From Methylomonas sp. LW13 (GTDB lineage: Bacteria; Pseudomonadota; Gammaproteobacteria; Methylococcales; Methylomonadaceae), in contig NZ_CP033381.1 in NCBI RefSeq assembly GCF_016865255.1, forward strand, positions 744,001 to 808,000: a stretch of 64,000 nucleotides of DNA. Reading direction: 5' to 3'. The position numbers and the translations under genes are program-made. Below are positions 8,092 to 15,658 of the stretch, in pieces. Within the stretch, counting starts at the first letter, position 1, and each line of letters starts with the position of its first letter. Under the pieces are notes generated by a model. It searched no databases. It worked only from the letters and a program-made list of their open reading frames with translations, and was not told where the DNA came from.

Positions 8092-8133
8092 GTTTGTCGA
8101 ATGCACTCTCTTACTGGAGCCCATTCGACAAAC
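8092..8133 (+). other. 12-bp perfect inverted repeat upstream of E2
   Basis: GTTTGTCGAATG (8092-8103) and CATTCGACAAAC (8122-8133) are perfect complements around an 18-base loop. Together with E2 and leader copy 6 it fills the gene-free interval 8010-8356. E1 is preceded by a 12-bp hairpin too. It could be an operator or an RNA hairpin. Confidence 0.6.
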
Positions 8134-8163
8134 AGACATTTCATGCGTTCTTTCCAGAATGCT

Positions 8164-8244
8164 GAATCCGACTTTGGTCGGCGTTCCGTCTTTAGGCGGC
8201 GAGCACGTTAAACCGTGATCGTGTCGGGTGCGTTAAGCCCGATG
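8164..8244 (+). repeat. Structured element E2 (paired with E1 at 2631)
   Basis: Aligns with 2631-2709. The terminal hairpin has stem TCGGG (8224-8228) with CCCGA (8238-8242) and loop TGCGTTAAG (8229-8237), differing from E1 in stem bases but keeping pairing. Lies about 35 bases upstream of leader copy 6. Confidence 0.6.
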
Positions 8245-8276
8245 TAAATCGCAGTGGTACTACCCACTGCAAATCA

Positions 8277-8333
8277 AAACCCGCTTCGGGCGACCATCGC
8301 CCGGCCGGGTGCTGTTCATTCGAAGTGTTTTCT
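8277..8333 (+). promoter_or_regulatory. Structured leader RNA, copy 6
   Basis: Outer stem CCCG (8280-8283) with CGGG (8306-8309); inner hairpin CGGGCGA (8287-8293) with TCGCCCG (8297-8303). The alternative pairs CTTCGGG (8284-8290) with TTCGAAG (8319-8325). TTTTCTT follows and AAAGGAG precedes the ATG at 8357. Confidence 0.7.
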
Positions 8334-8356
8334 TAAATTTTTAAAGGAGAACTTCA

Positions 8357-8893
8357 ATGAACTTTATTTTTGGTGTCATCTTACTGGCTATGTTTATCCT
8401 CGCCTTGCGAGTGATTTGGGCAACGGTGTTGCAACTACTGAGCGTATTGAAACACGCGACTCAAACGTTTCACCGATATCGTGCGCAGCGTTTTGCAAGT
8501 AAACGGCTACCGGTCATCATGCCGCGTAGCCGCGAGGACATGGATTGGTTGGCGATATCGGATTCGGTGCGTCAGGAAATTCATAGTCGCAATCGTGAAA
8601 CAAATCGCGAGCTGGATCGCTTGGAACTTCAATATCAAGCCAAACAGAAAACAATCAAACTCTACGAGGCGGATATTGAAATCGCCAAACTGGAACGGGA
8701 ATTATTGAAAATCAAACCAGTGATTGTTGCGGACGAAGCCGAAGTTAAACCCCGGCGACGTTCAAAAAAAGCGACCATATCAGCTATGGTGGACGACAAA
8801 TCCGCTAAAACTGCCCAACAGGTTTTTCAATTGCGGGAAGCGCTGAAAGGTAATGCCAACGGGTTACCGGTTAATCAGCAAGCCCGCCATTGA
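8357..8893 (+). CDS. Hypothetical membrane-anchored coiled-coil protein
   Basis: A 178-residue protein with one N-terminal membrane segment (about residues 3-28, FIFGVILLAMFILALRVIWA) and a highly charged helical region (about 75-125, rich in E, K, L and R) likely to form a coiled coil. A basic patch (PRRRSKK) follows. The predicted topology is a single-pass anchor with a cytoplasmic coil. It has its own leader RNA and AAAGGAG site. Not recognised as a known family. Its last 23 bases overlap the convergent gene at 8871. Confidence 0.65.
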   Translation: MNFIFGVILLAMFILALRVIWATVLQLLSVLKHATQTFHRYRAQRFASKRLPVIMPRSREDMDWLAISDSVRQEIHSRNRETNRELDRLELQYQAKQKTIKLYEADIEIAKLERELLKIKPVIVADEAEVKPRRRSKKATISAMVDDKSAKTAQQVFQLREALKGNANGLPVNQQARH

Positions 8894-9248
8894 ATACCCG
8901 TAACGTGGTTCCGGTTGCCGTATTGATACGGCGAACCGGGATCTCGTGTTGACTGGATTCATCGGCAAATACCCAGCTGCCTTCGGGCAATAACGACAAC
9001 AAATCGTTCTGGGTTTCCCGGCGAATTTGTCGAATCTTGCTTAGAAACGGCCAGGCTTGTTCAGGATTATCAACCCGCTTGAGCACGTCGGCTTCCAAAA
9101 CATCCAATTTTTGGAAAATTTGTTGGCAATGTCGAACGACTTTTAGTGGTTCGTCAACCGGAATCGCCATCGGTTTTTGACTTGGATACTGCTCCTTGGT
9201 CTGCTTAGGACTGAGAAAATCAAAAATACGCAAAACTTCTTCAAACAT
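8871..9248 (-). CDS. Hypothetical protein, the only minus-strand gene of the block
   Basis: A 125-residue, soluble protein read on the opposite strand to all its neighbours, in an interval where the plus strand has no better frame. It has ordinary composition, a helical middle (LKVVRHCQQIFQKLDVLEADVLKRV) and a C-terminal part with many polar residues. No clear ribosome binding site is visible before the ATG at 9248. It is convergent with the coiled-coil gene (23-base overlap). Not recognised. It might be a chance frame, but its length and composition favour a real gene. Confidence 0.5.
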   Translation of the reverse strand: MFEEVLRIFDFLSPKQTKEQYPSQKPMAIPVDEPLKVVRHCQQIFQKLDVLEADVLKRVDNPEQAWPFLSKIRQIRRETQNDLLSLLPEGSWVFADESSQHEIPVRRINTATGTTLRVFNGGLAD

Positions 9249-9351
9249 GGCTATTTCTCTGCTTTTTAATGGGTTTTAGCCACAATATACCGATTTTTGC
9301 GCGAATTCAACCCCGCTGTGCGAGCCGATTTTTGGCTTTAATCAGCGATTT

Positions 9352-9399
9352 TCACCTGCAGGAACACCATCCTGCCGGGTGGTCGTACCTGCAATTTTT
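9352..9399 (+). promoter_or_regulatory. Structured leader RNA, copy 7
   Basis: Outer stem CACC (9353-9356) with GGTG (9378-9381); inner hairpin GCAGGA (9358-9363) with TCCTGC (9370-9375). The alternative starts GCAGG (9358-9362) with CCTGC (9388-9392) and continues imperfectly. ATTTTTG follows, then GGAGG at 9400. Confidence 0.7.
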
Positions 9400-9412
9400 G
9401 GAGGACATGACC

Positions 9413-10075
9413 ATGAAAACAATCAACCAACCCAGCGTTGGCACAACCCCTGCCGAAAACAGTGCGGTTCGCTATCTGAATCAGTACCGCTGCCCTTACT
9501 GCCAAACCGAATGGGAGGATGTATGGGATTGCGGCTGTAACGATCGCTGCCCGAACTGCAACAAGGAGATCGAGCCTTATGAAAGCGCATTGATCGAGGG
9601 TGAGTCGGCAGAAACCGATTTGCCAGTCGAAGAACCCGCCTCAGCCAATGACACGGCGGAGGGTGTGGATCAGCTATTCATGGTCTCCTACGAAATCGAC
9701 TATGTGCACCGGGTTTCGGTGGGTATCACTGCTGAGAGTCCCGAAGCGGCACAGCAGCTCGCCGAGCAGGCATTCAATGACGCCACGATTTGGGATGACA
9801 CCGCTGCCATGCCGTTATTGTCCGATGAATATCATGAAGCGGAGGGTGAAAGCTTGGTATGGAAAAGCGTTGCCGTTGCACGGTTGCCGGAACCGGATCA
9901 TTCGGTACGGCAATTGAAGAAAGAGCAAGCAGCCATGCGGGTTTGTCGGGGATTGGTTGAAGCCTATCAACAAGGCGAAGCCAATGGCGGCAGCATTGAT
10001 TGGGACGATTTGGATCAGGTAATGCTCCTGGCAGTGCAAGCCTTGGGAAAACCTGTACTGGAAATCCAATCCTAA
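9413..10075 (+). CDS. Hypothetical zinc-ribbon protein
   Basis: A 220-residue protein. The start at 9413 is preferred over an in-frame ATG at 9407 because GGAGG (9400-9404) is properly spaced only from 9413. Residues about 27-48 form a Cys-rich zinc-ribbon-like segment: CPYC, then CGC and CPNC, giving two pairs of Cys suited to bind one zinc. The middle contains a beta-rich segment (DQLFMVSYEIDYVHRVSVGI) followed by helices. Acidic overall. Function unknown; zinc ribbons of this kind often bind DNA or proteins. It has its own leader RNA. Confidence 0.65.
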   Translation: MKTINQPSVGTTPAENSAVRYLNQYRCPYCQTEWEDVWDCGCNDRCPNCNKEIEPYESALIEGESAETDLPVEEPASANDTAEGVDQLFMVSYEIDYVHRVSVGITAESPEAAQQLAEQAFNDATIWDDTAAMPLLSDEYHEAEGESLVWKSVAVARLPEPDHSVRQLKKEQAAMRVCRGLVEAYQQGEANGGSIDWDDLDQVMLLAVQALGKPVLEIQS

Positions 10076-10155
10076 AAAATGCGCGCGGTGTTTAAGCGCA
10101 ATTTGTAAAAAGCCTGAGTTAGCCAAACCATTCGATTCGGCGCTCATTTTTATCC

Positions 10156-10207
10156 ACCCACACGGGAATGTCCTATTCCCGCTGGGGAATCGTGATGTTC
10201 CCATTTT
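10156..10207 (+). promoter_or_regulatory. Structured leader RNA, copy 8
   Basis: Outer stem CCCA (10157-10160) with TGGG (10183-10186); inner hairpin CGGGAAT (10163-10169) with ATTCCCG (10175-10181). The alternative pairs GGGAATGTC (10164-10172) with GATGTTCCC (10194-10202), nine pairs. ATTTTTC follows and GAGGA lies at 10213. Confidence 0.75.
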
Positions 10208-10224
10208 TCATTGAGGACAACATC

Positions 10225-10722
10225 ATGAATCATATCTTTGAACACACGTTCGGCACGGGGCATTGCATCCAGTATCAGCGCTTGCCATCCGGCACCTGTT
10301 ACCACGCAGACACTCCAGAACCGGTAGTTGAGTTGTTGGAACAGCTTCGCCATAGCCGACGCAAAATCCGGCTGTATTACGGCGATCCCACCACGGGTCA
10401 ATCCTGGCTCGATGAACACGATGTCATCGGCTGGATCGGCCGCTCAACCGGCACGATCAAAGTGCCGCTGTTGATCGAACCGGGTGACATCGGTGGTCCG
10501 GCCTTGCTGGATCAATGCATCGTCCGTATCGATAGTCCCCGCCAGGTACTTTACCAACACGATGAATTTCGGGTTGGCACGGTAGAACTGGTGAGAGGTG
10601 AGCTTAACCGCTTGCCCTGGGAAATCTGGATCGACGGCAGCGTGCATGCCCGGTTCAAAGTTAAAACCGAAGCCCGGCAGTATCAGGACTTCATTCAAGG
10701 TAAGCGGTTTGCGTTGATCTGA
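10225..10722 (+). CDS. Hypothetical protein
   Basis: A 165-residue soluble protein that I do not recognise. The ATG at 10225 follows GAGGA; a longer frame upstream would run through the leader RNA. The sequence appears mixed alpha/beta, with YYGDPTTGQSWLDEHDVIGWIGRS in the middle and a C-terminal KVKTEARQYQDFIQGKRFALI. It is a single-gene unit between leader copy 8 and the terminator at 10744. ICEs and large plasmids carry many accessory genes of this size in this region. Confidence 0.6.
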   Translation: MNHIFEHTFGTGHCIQYQRLPSGTCYHADTPEPVVELLEQLRHSRRKIRLYYGDPTTGQSWLDEHDVIGWIGRSTGTIKVPLLIEPGDIGGPALLDQCIVRIDSPRQVLYQHDEFRVGTVELVRGELNRLPWEIWIDGSVHARFKVKTEARQYQDFIQGKRFALI

Positions 10723-10743
10723 CGCGCCGTTTTCATTTTTGAT

Positions 10744-10764
10744 ACTCGGTTAAGCCGAGTTTTT
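10744..10764 (+). terminator. Intrinsic terminator
   Basis: ACTCGG (10744-10749) pairs with CCGAGT (10755-10760) around TTAAG, followed by TTTT. It ends the transcript of the 165-residue gene just before leader copy 9. Confidence 0.7.
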
Positions 10765-10770
10765 CACACT

Positions 10771-10825
10771 ACCCCTGCGGGATGATTCTATCCCGCCAGG
10801 GATAAATCGGTCGTCAGGGGCTTAT
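10771..10825 (+). promoter_or_regulatory. Structured leader RNA, copy 9
   Basis: Outer stem CCCT (10773-10776) with AGGG (10798-10801); inner hairpin CGGGAT (10778-10783) with ATCCCG (10790-10795). Loop bases TGATT (10783-10787) can pair with AATCG (10805-10809). The alternative strand pairing is weakest in this copy. Confidence 0.65.
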
Positions 10826-10837
10826 TTGGAGAATACC

Positions 10838-12601
10838 ATGACAGACCCTTATCAATACTACCCCACGCCAGAAGCACTGAGTCATAAAGCTTGGGCGATG
10901 TTCAAGAACCAGCAATTCGCTCGAGTATTAGAGCCTTCAGCAGGCGAAGGACATTTGCTACGTCCAGGGCCATACCAGTACGGTAAACGTTTGCCGATTG
11001 ATTGCATTGAAATCGATATCCGCAAACACGCGGTTCTGCGCGATGAAGGTTATGCGGTGGTGGGGATGGATTTTCTGCAGTTTCAAAGCGGCAGTGTCTA
11101 TTCTCACATCATCATGAATCCGCCGTTTGCCGACGGCGCCAAACACGTGTTGAAGGCTTGGGAGATTTTATTTGACGGTGAAATCGTCGCCATTCTCAAT
11201 GCTGAAACCGTGCGCAATCCGTTTTCGAAAGAACGCCAGCTGTTAGTCCGGTTGATCGAGCAGCACGGCGAGGTCGAGTTTTTATCGGAAATGTTCGCCG
11301 GCGAGGATGCCGAGCGCAAAACGCCGGTCGACGTGGCCCTGGTCTGGTTGAAAAAAACTTCAACCTTCGAACAAGACATCCTCGGCAGTATTCTGGACGA
11401 TTTGCGCCAGGATCGCCGGGAAGCCGACGATGTGGCGGGCGCGTTTCAACTGCCTCATGAGTTGGCCTTGCCGAATGCCTTCATTGATAACGCGGTGTTG
11501 ATGTTCAATGCTGCGGTCGAAGCAGCGCGACAGGCTGTGGTCAGTGAAGCCCGTGCCAGCCGTTATCGGACCATGCTGGGTAAAACCTTAGGCGAACTGA
11601 ACGGTGGCGGTATCAGCAGTGAAGACGACTCGTCATCGGATGCGGTGAAGCGGACGCTGTTCAAACGCTATCACGATCTGAAGAATCGGGCCTGGGCCAG
11701 CATTTTACGCTCGACACAGGTCACATCGCGCTTGTCATCGGCGGCACAGAAACGCTTGGAATCGGATTTCGAAACGGTGAAATCCTTGGAATTTACCGTG
11801 CCGAATATCTACGGCTTTCTGCAAGGCATCATCGAGCAGCAAGGTGAAATTCAACTGAGCATGGTGTGTGATGTGTTTGATCTGATCACCCGCTATTACA
11901 GTGACAATGCGGTGTTTTACATGGGCTGGAAAAGCAATGACAAACACCGCACGCTGGGCATGCGGATCAAGACCACGCGTTTCGTTCTGCCAGGGCACAA
12001 AGTGGAGTCCTATCACAATAGTCTGAACTGGGAGTCGGAACGACTTCTAGCCGACTTCGACAAGGTATTTGCCTTGCTCGATGGTAAGACCGAAGCGGAC
12101 ATGAGTTTGGTGTCGGTGTTCCGGCAGCATTTTCAAGAGCTTCGGGCTGGACAACGGATTGGTGGCAGTTATTTTGACGTTCGCTATTATCCGGGCGTCG
12201 GCACCATTCACTTTTTTCCGAAGAGCAAAACTTTGATCGATCGGATGAACCGTTGGGTTGGACGTCAGCGCCGCTGGTTACCGCCTGTAGATACTCAAGC
12301 CGGACAAGGTTTCTGGCAACAGTTCGACCAGGCGGAAAACTTCGATAAGGCGTTTCATACCGAAGTGAATAAACAATGTCCACGCAGTAGCCGACATGTC
12401 CATTTCGATCCCTTTTGGGCGATCAAGCACGGCGGCGAGTCGGAACGGGAAAAAGGCCATCGTCTGTTAACCCAGGCGATGAGCACGGTACTTGCCAGCC
12501 GAGGCATCGATCCCGATGCGGTATTGGAAAACGAACAATCCAGCTTGCTGGAATGGACGGGCTCATTACCCTCTCCTACAGACCTGGCTCTGGCATCGTA
12601 A
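10838..12601 (+). CDS. DNA methyltransferase-like protein with DUF4942-type C-terminus
   Basis: A 587-residue protein. The N-terminal 180 residues form an AdoMet-dependent methyltransferase: LEPSAGEGHL (31-40) is the AdoMet-binding motif I, an acidic motif II follows (CIEID, 56-60), and NPPF (94-97) is the catalytic motif of N6-adenine methyltransferases. The C-terminal half resembles DUF4942, found with such domains on ICEs and plasmids. ATG at 10838 is preferred to an in-frame TTG at 10826 that overlaps the ribosome binding site. No restriction enzyme is visible nearby, so it may protect the element's DNA against host restriction, but this is inference. Confidence 0.82.
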   Translation: MTDPYQYYPTPEALSHKAWAMFKNQQFARVLEPSAGEGHLLRPGPYQYGKRLPIDCIEIDIRKHAVLRDEGYAVVGMDFLQFQSGSVYSHIIMNPPFADGAKHVLKAWEILFDGEIVAILNAETVRNPFSKERQLLVRLIEQHGEVEFLSEMFAGEDAERKTPVDVALVWLKKTSTFEQDILGSILDDLRQDRREADDVAGAFQLPHELALPNAFIDNAVLMFNAAVEAARQAVVSEARASRYRTMLGKTLGELNGGGISSEDDSSSDAVKRTLFKRYHDLKNRAWASILRSTQVTSRLSSAAQKRLESDFETVKSLEFTVPNIYGFLQGIIEQQGEIQLSMVCDVFDLITRYYSDNAVFYMGWKSNDKHRTLGMRIKTTRFVLPGHKVESYHNSLNWESERLLADFDKVFALLDGKTEADMSLVSVFRQHFQELRAGQRIGGSYFDVRYYPGVGTIHFFPKSKTLIDRMNRWVGRQRRWLPPVDTQAGQGFWQQFDQAENFDKAFHTEVNKQCPRSSRHVHFDPFWAIKHGGESEREKGHRLLTQAMSTVLASRGIDPDAVLENEQSSLLEWTGSLPSPTDLALAS

Positions 12602-12650
12602 TCCGGTGTTATACAGGTCTTTAACATAACCACTGGCCTGGCCAGTAATG

Positions 12651-12718
12651 CCCGCCTCGGGGAGATGATCCGTTCTCCCCGTCAGGGTTGGACTGTGTCG
12701 TTTCCTCGGGGCTTTTTT
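12651..12718 (+). promoter_or_regulatory. Structured leader RNA, copy 10
   Basis: Outer stem CCC (12651-12653) with GGG (12685-12687); inner hairpin CGGGGAGA (12658-12665) with TCTCCCCG (12674-12681), eight perfect pairs. The alternative joins 12654-12669 to 12697-12712 in 16 consecutive pairs (G-U allowed), followed directly by TTTTTT. This is the clearest copy in which the alternative stem looks like a terminator. GAGG for the next gene is at 12723. A short palindrome (ACTGG/CCAGT) lies just upstream at 12632-12646. Confidence 0.78.
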
Positions 12719-12733
12719 ATTCGAGGAACTCAC

Positions 12734-14329
12734 ATGAACACCACACAATTATCGGTAAACCCCGAAAAATTGATCAATAACTTACGCTTCAGCTTTACCC
12801 AGTCCACCACGGTACTGGGCGAACTGATGCAAAATGCCCGCCGCGCCGGCGCCACCTTCGTCAGCTTCGAGTATTCGCAAGACACTCGAACCTTGACGGT
12901 GTGTGACGATGGCTGCGGCATCGCCTGTTTGAAAACGTTGCTGACGGTGGCCGAGTCTGGCTGGGATGCTGACGTCATCGAACGGGAACATCCGTTTGGT
13001 CTCGGCTTTTTGTCGGCCATTTTTGCCTGCGATGCCATCAGCGTCGACAGTAAAGGCGGTCGCTTTTCGGTGGATACGGCCGCGCTTTTGGCATTCCAAC
13101 CGATTGCGATCGAACCTGCTGACTGGAAAGGCATCACGCGTTTGACGCTGACCCAGTTCAAGCCCGAAGCGGATCGGATTGCATCCCAGTTGTATCGCTT
13201 GGCACGGGGATTTCCGATTGAGGTGCGCTTTAATGGTGTCAGCCTGGATCGGCCGCGAGCGGTTAACTCAACATTACCGTTCATCGAGACCGAACTGGGT
13301 GATATGTATTTGTATGGTTTGTCCCAGGGCGAAGACTGGTTACGACAGTCGGAGTATTTTCATCTGTATCTGCAAGGCTTGCCGGTCTATCACAGTCATC
13401 ACGAACGAGACCCCGGTCATGTCATCCACTTGGATTCAAGCCGGTTTTTCGCTCGGTTGCCCGACCGGGATAAATTGATCGATGAAGCACAGGTGATTGC
13501 TGAGGTTAAGCACGTTCTGCAACGGGAAGCCAGGCAACGAATGGAAATGATCAAACGCGAATTGTCTGCTGAGGAGTTTGTCCTTGGCTACGACACCTTG
13601 AAAACTTACCGCTGCCTGGATTTACTGAATAACGTGCCGTTATTGCCGAAACAGGTATTGGCCATCATTCAGGATTATCCGATCAAGGAAGGTTGCAGCA
13701 GCGTCAATTTGGCAGTGGTTTCGCAACCGGTCAGTCGAAACGATGTGGAAAACGGCCTTGTCAAAGTTGCCGAACTGGATGATCTCGATGAGGTCGGTGC
13801 GCTACGCTGGATGTTTGCTTGGCACCGCGATTATCGGGTATTTCGGCCGGGGTTGGATGCCAAGCATTGGCTGTTTTCGTACCTGGTCGATTTGAACGGA
13901 CCGGCCATCACCTTGGACATCGTCAACGAAACGCACCGCGCGTTTTTTGCAGGGCAATGGGTGAATGGTCAGGCGGTCTTTTGTGAACAATACCGGTTAA
14001 CCCTGAATGGCGAGTCCGTCGACATCGATCACGATGCCGTGTATGACGAGGATCAGGACGGCTTCATCGTACCCACTCGGGAGTCATCCGGGTTGGTGGT
14101 TTGCCAGGCATCGTCCTACTACGACGAATGGGATACGTTCATGGAATCCGCCAAGGAAGCCGATGAATGGGATTTTCATAACTTCGTGGTGGCCAATACG
14201 GCCGACAAACCGGCGGATGCATTGCAACGACTGCTGCCGACATTTGGCAGTTGTCCGGCGCTGTTTTCCAGGACCTTTCAAATCGTGCTCGGCAATGATG
14301 GCGATGTCGTCACCGTTGCGGAAATGTAG
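12734..14329 (+). CDS. GHKL/HSP90-like ATPase
   Basis: A 531-residue protein with an N-terminal GHKL (gyrase, Hsp90, histidine kinase, MutL) ATP-binding fold. Visible motifs are ELMQNARRA (E30, N34; N-box), DDGCGI (58-63; G1 box) and HPFGLGFLSAIF (about 96-107; G2 box). The rest is unassigned and rich in acidic residues near the C-terminus. ATG at 12734 has GAGGAA upstream. Related ATP-binding proteins occur beside radC in SXT-type ICEs. No nuclease, kinase or topoisomerase domain is recognisable, so the output is unknown; ATP-driven clamping on DNA or protein is the family's usual mechanism. Confidence 0.8.
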   Translation: MNTTQLSVNPEKLINNLRFSFTQSTTVLGELMQNARRAGATFVSFEYSQDTRTLTVCDDGCGIACLKTLLTVAESGWDADVIEREHPFGLGFLSAIFACDAISVDSKGGRFSVDTAALLAFQPIAIEPADWKGITRLTLTQFKPEADRIASQLYRLARGFPIEVRFNGVSLDRPRAVNSTLPFIETELGDMYLYGLSQGEDWLRQSEYFHLYLQGLPVYHSHHERDPGHVIHLDSSRFFARLPDRDKLIDEAQVIAEVKHVLQREARQRMEMIKRELSAEEFVLGYDTLKTYRCLDLLNNVPLLPKQVLAIIQDYPIKEGCSSVNLAVVSQPVSRNDVENGLVKVAELDDLDEVGALRWMFAWHRDYRVFRPGLDAKHWLFSYLVDLNGPAITLDIVNETHRAFFAGQWVNGQAVFCEQYRLTLNGESVDIDHDAVYDEDQDGFIVPTRESSGLVVCQASSYYDEWDTFMESAKEADEWDFHNFVVANTADKPADALQRLLPTFGSCPALFSRTFQIVLGNDGDVVTVAEM

Positions 14330-14419
14330 TCTAAACCCAATCGGGCCGATGGCTGCGGCTGTGTTAGCGCGTGGCTTTTGGCGGGTTTTCTGGCGAACGA
14401 CCACTTAACAAGCACGCAT

Positions 14420-14519
14420 TCCAAAACACCTGACGCAGACATAGCGTCAGCTTAAGCCTCTTTAGCGAAATGTGTTTTGCCGACGGGCAACGTCGGTAGA
14501 CATCGCTGACGAGGCTTTG
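14420..14519 (+). other. Structured intergenic segment upstream of radC leader
   Basis: The gene-free stretch 14330-14603 contains CTGACGC/GCGTCAG (about 14430-14450), CCGACG/CGTCGG (about 14480-14496), and long-range complements AAGCCTC/GAGGCTT and AGCGA/TCGCT that enclose the second hairpin, giving a branched fold. No coding frame fits. It ends just upstream of leader copy 11. Confidence 0.45.
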
Positions 14520-14532
14520 CATATTTTTGACA

Positions 14533-14580
14533 ACCCTTCCGGAGAAAGTCCACCCCGGAAGGGGACGGCTTTCTCCAATT
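14533..14580 (+). promoter_or_regulatory. Structured leader RNA, copy 11
   Basis: CCCTTCCGG (14534-14542) pairs with CCGGAAGGG (14555-14563), nine perfect pairs. The alternative joins GGAGAAAGTC (14541-14550) to GGCTTTCTCC (14567-14576), ten pairs with one G-U. The gene behind it is radC, the gene after which the known radC RNA motif was named. Confidence 0.78.
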
Positions 14581-14603
14581 ATTAAGATTACGGGAGAAAG
14601 CCC

Positions 14604-15077
14604 ATGTTATTCATTCGAGGAACCAATAATCGTTACCGTATGGCCGATGAACAAGATGTCATCTTAGAGGCCATTCAGATCTACAACCGCATGTTCAGCC
14701 GAGGCGAAGCCTTGACCAGTCCGGACAAGGCGAAAGACTGTATCAAATTGAAATTGGCGCCATACGAGCACGAAGTATTTGTGTGCCTGTTCTTGGACAA
14801 TCAACATCGGGTTATCGCTTGCGATGAGTTATTCCGCGGTACGATTGATGGCGCAAGCGTGTATCCACGCGAAGTGGTCAAGGCCTCCATGCACTACAAT
14901 GCCGCGGCTCTGATCATGGCGCATAACCACCCGTCGGGGATCAGCGATCCCAGTCAGGCCGATCGCGTGATTACAGCAAAACTTAAAGAAGCCTTGGCCT
15001 TGATTGACGTTCGAGTCCTTGATCACTTCATCGTCGGCGAAAACGTGTATTCCTATGCGGAGCATGGCTTGCTGTGA
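14604..15077 (+). CDS. radC: Short RadC-type JAMM/MPN protein
   Basis: A 157-residue RadC-family protein with the JAMM metal-binding motif: HNHPSG (H107, H109) and D120 in the sequence SDPSQAD. It has only the MPN domain; chromosomal RadC proteins are longer and begin with a helix-hairpin-helix region that is missing here. Such short forms are typical of ICEs, plasmids and prophages. The function of RadC is not settled; a role in recombination or replication of the element is often suggested. GGGAG upstream supports the ATG at 14604. Confidence 0.88.
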   Translation: MLFIRGTNNRYRMADEQDVILEAIQIYNRMFSRGEALTSPDKAKDCIKLKLAPYEHEVFVCLFLDNQHRVIACDELFRGTIDGASVYPREVVKASMHYNAAALIMAHNHPSGISDPSQADRVITAKLKEALALIDVRVLDHFIVGENVYSYAEHGLL

Positions 15078-15086
15078 AAAGGTATT

Positions 15087-15111
15087 GGCGCCGAGACTAT
15101 TCCTCGGTGCC
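15087..15111 (+). terminator. Possible terminator hairpin after radC
   Basis: GGCGCCGAG (15087-15095) pairs with CTCGGTGCC (15103-15111), nine pairs including one G-U. No strong T-run follows, so termination may be weak or Rho-assisted. Confidence 0.4.
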
Positions 15112-15310
15112 CAGGCAAGCTTATGCATCAGCGAAGTTGATCAACGGACTAGCCGATTTGTAATGATGGGCAGCGTCGATACAACTTCGTAAAATGATAT
15201 AAAACCCACGTCTCCTCAGAATCAGAAGCTAAGCATTGCTTTGGTTTCTGGGGGGACTAGTTCGAGTGGCGGTCGGTTGGCGACCTCTACTCAGAGGGCT
15301 ACTTTACTTA

Positions 15311-15344
15311 TTGTGTTGCAATTTGCTACACAAATTAATATGCT
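15311..15344 (+). promoter_or_regulatory. Promoter and operator of the toxin-antitoxin pair
   Basis: TTGCAA (15316-15321) and TATGCT (15339-15344), 17 bases apart, fit a sigma70 promoter. An inverted repeat TTGTGT (15311-15316) and ACACAA (15328-15333) overlaps it. Antitoxins of this type repress their own promoters, so this is a likely operator. The stretch 15112-15310 shows no gene. Confidence 0.55.
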
Positions 15345-15370
15345 GAGCTTGAATAAAGTGGAGGATGAAC

Positions 15371-15658
15371 ATGAAGCAAATGCAAACTAGAGAAGCGACT
15401 CCCGTTTCCATTAATATCCGCGCTAAGGTCAGGCAGCGGGATATCATTGATCAAGCTGCTGAACGTCTCGGCCGTAGTCGATCAGACTTTATGTTGGAAG
15501 CCGCCTGTCGCGCGGCAGAAGATGTGCTTCTAGATCAGGCATTTTTCGCAGTCGATGAAGGCGCATTTGCACAATTTCAAGCGTTGCTCGATCAACCCTT
15601 GCCACCGACTGATAAGCTTCGCCGGTTACTTAAGACAAAAGCGCCTTGGGAAAAATGA
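15371..15658 (+). CDS. DUF1778-type antitoxin
   Basis: A 95-residue protein with an N-terminal ribbon-helix-helix-like segment (PVSINIRAKVRQRDIIDQAA, then LGRSRSDFMLEAACRAAEDVL), typical of DUF1778 antitoxins of the TacA/AtaR kind. The C-terminal part (FAQFQALLDQPLPP) matches the usual toxin-neutralising tail. It binds its own operator and blocks the acetyltransferase toxin. The ATG at 15371 is preferred to one at 15365 because GAGG (15361-15364) abuts the latter. The stop overlaps the toxin start in ATGA. Confidence 0.88.
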   Translation: MKQMQTREATPVSINIRAKVRQRDIIDQAAERLGRSRSDFMLEAACRAAEDVLLDQAFFAVDEGAFAQFQALLDQPLPPTDKLRRLLKTKAPWEK

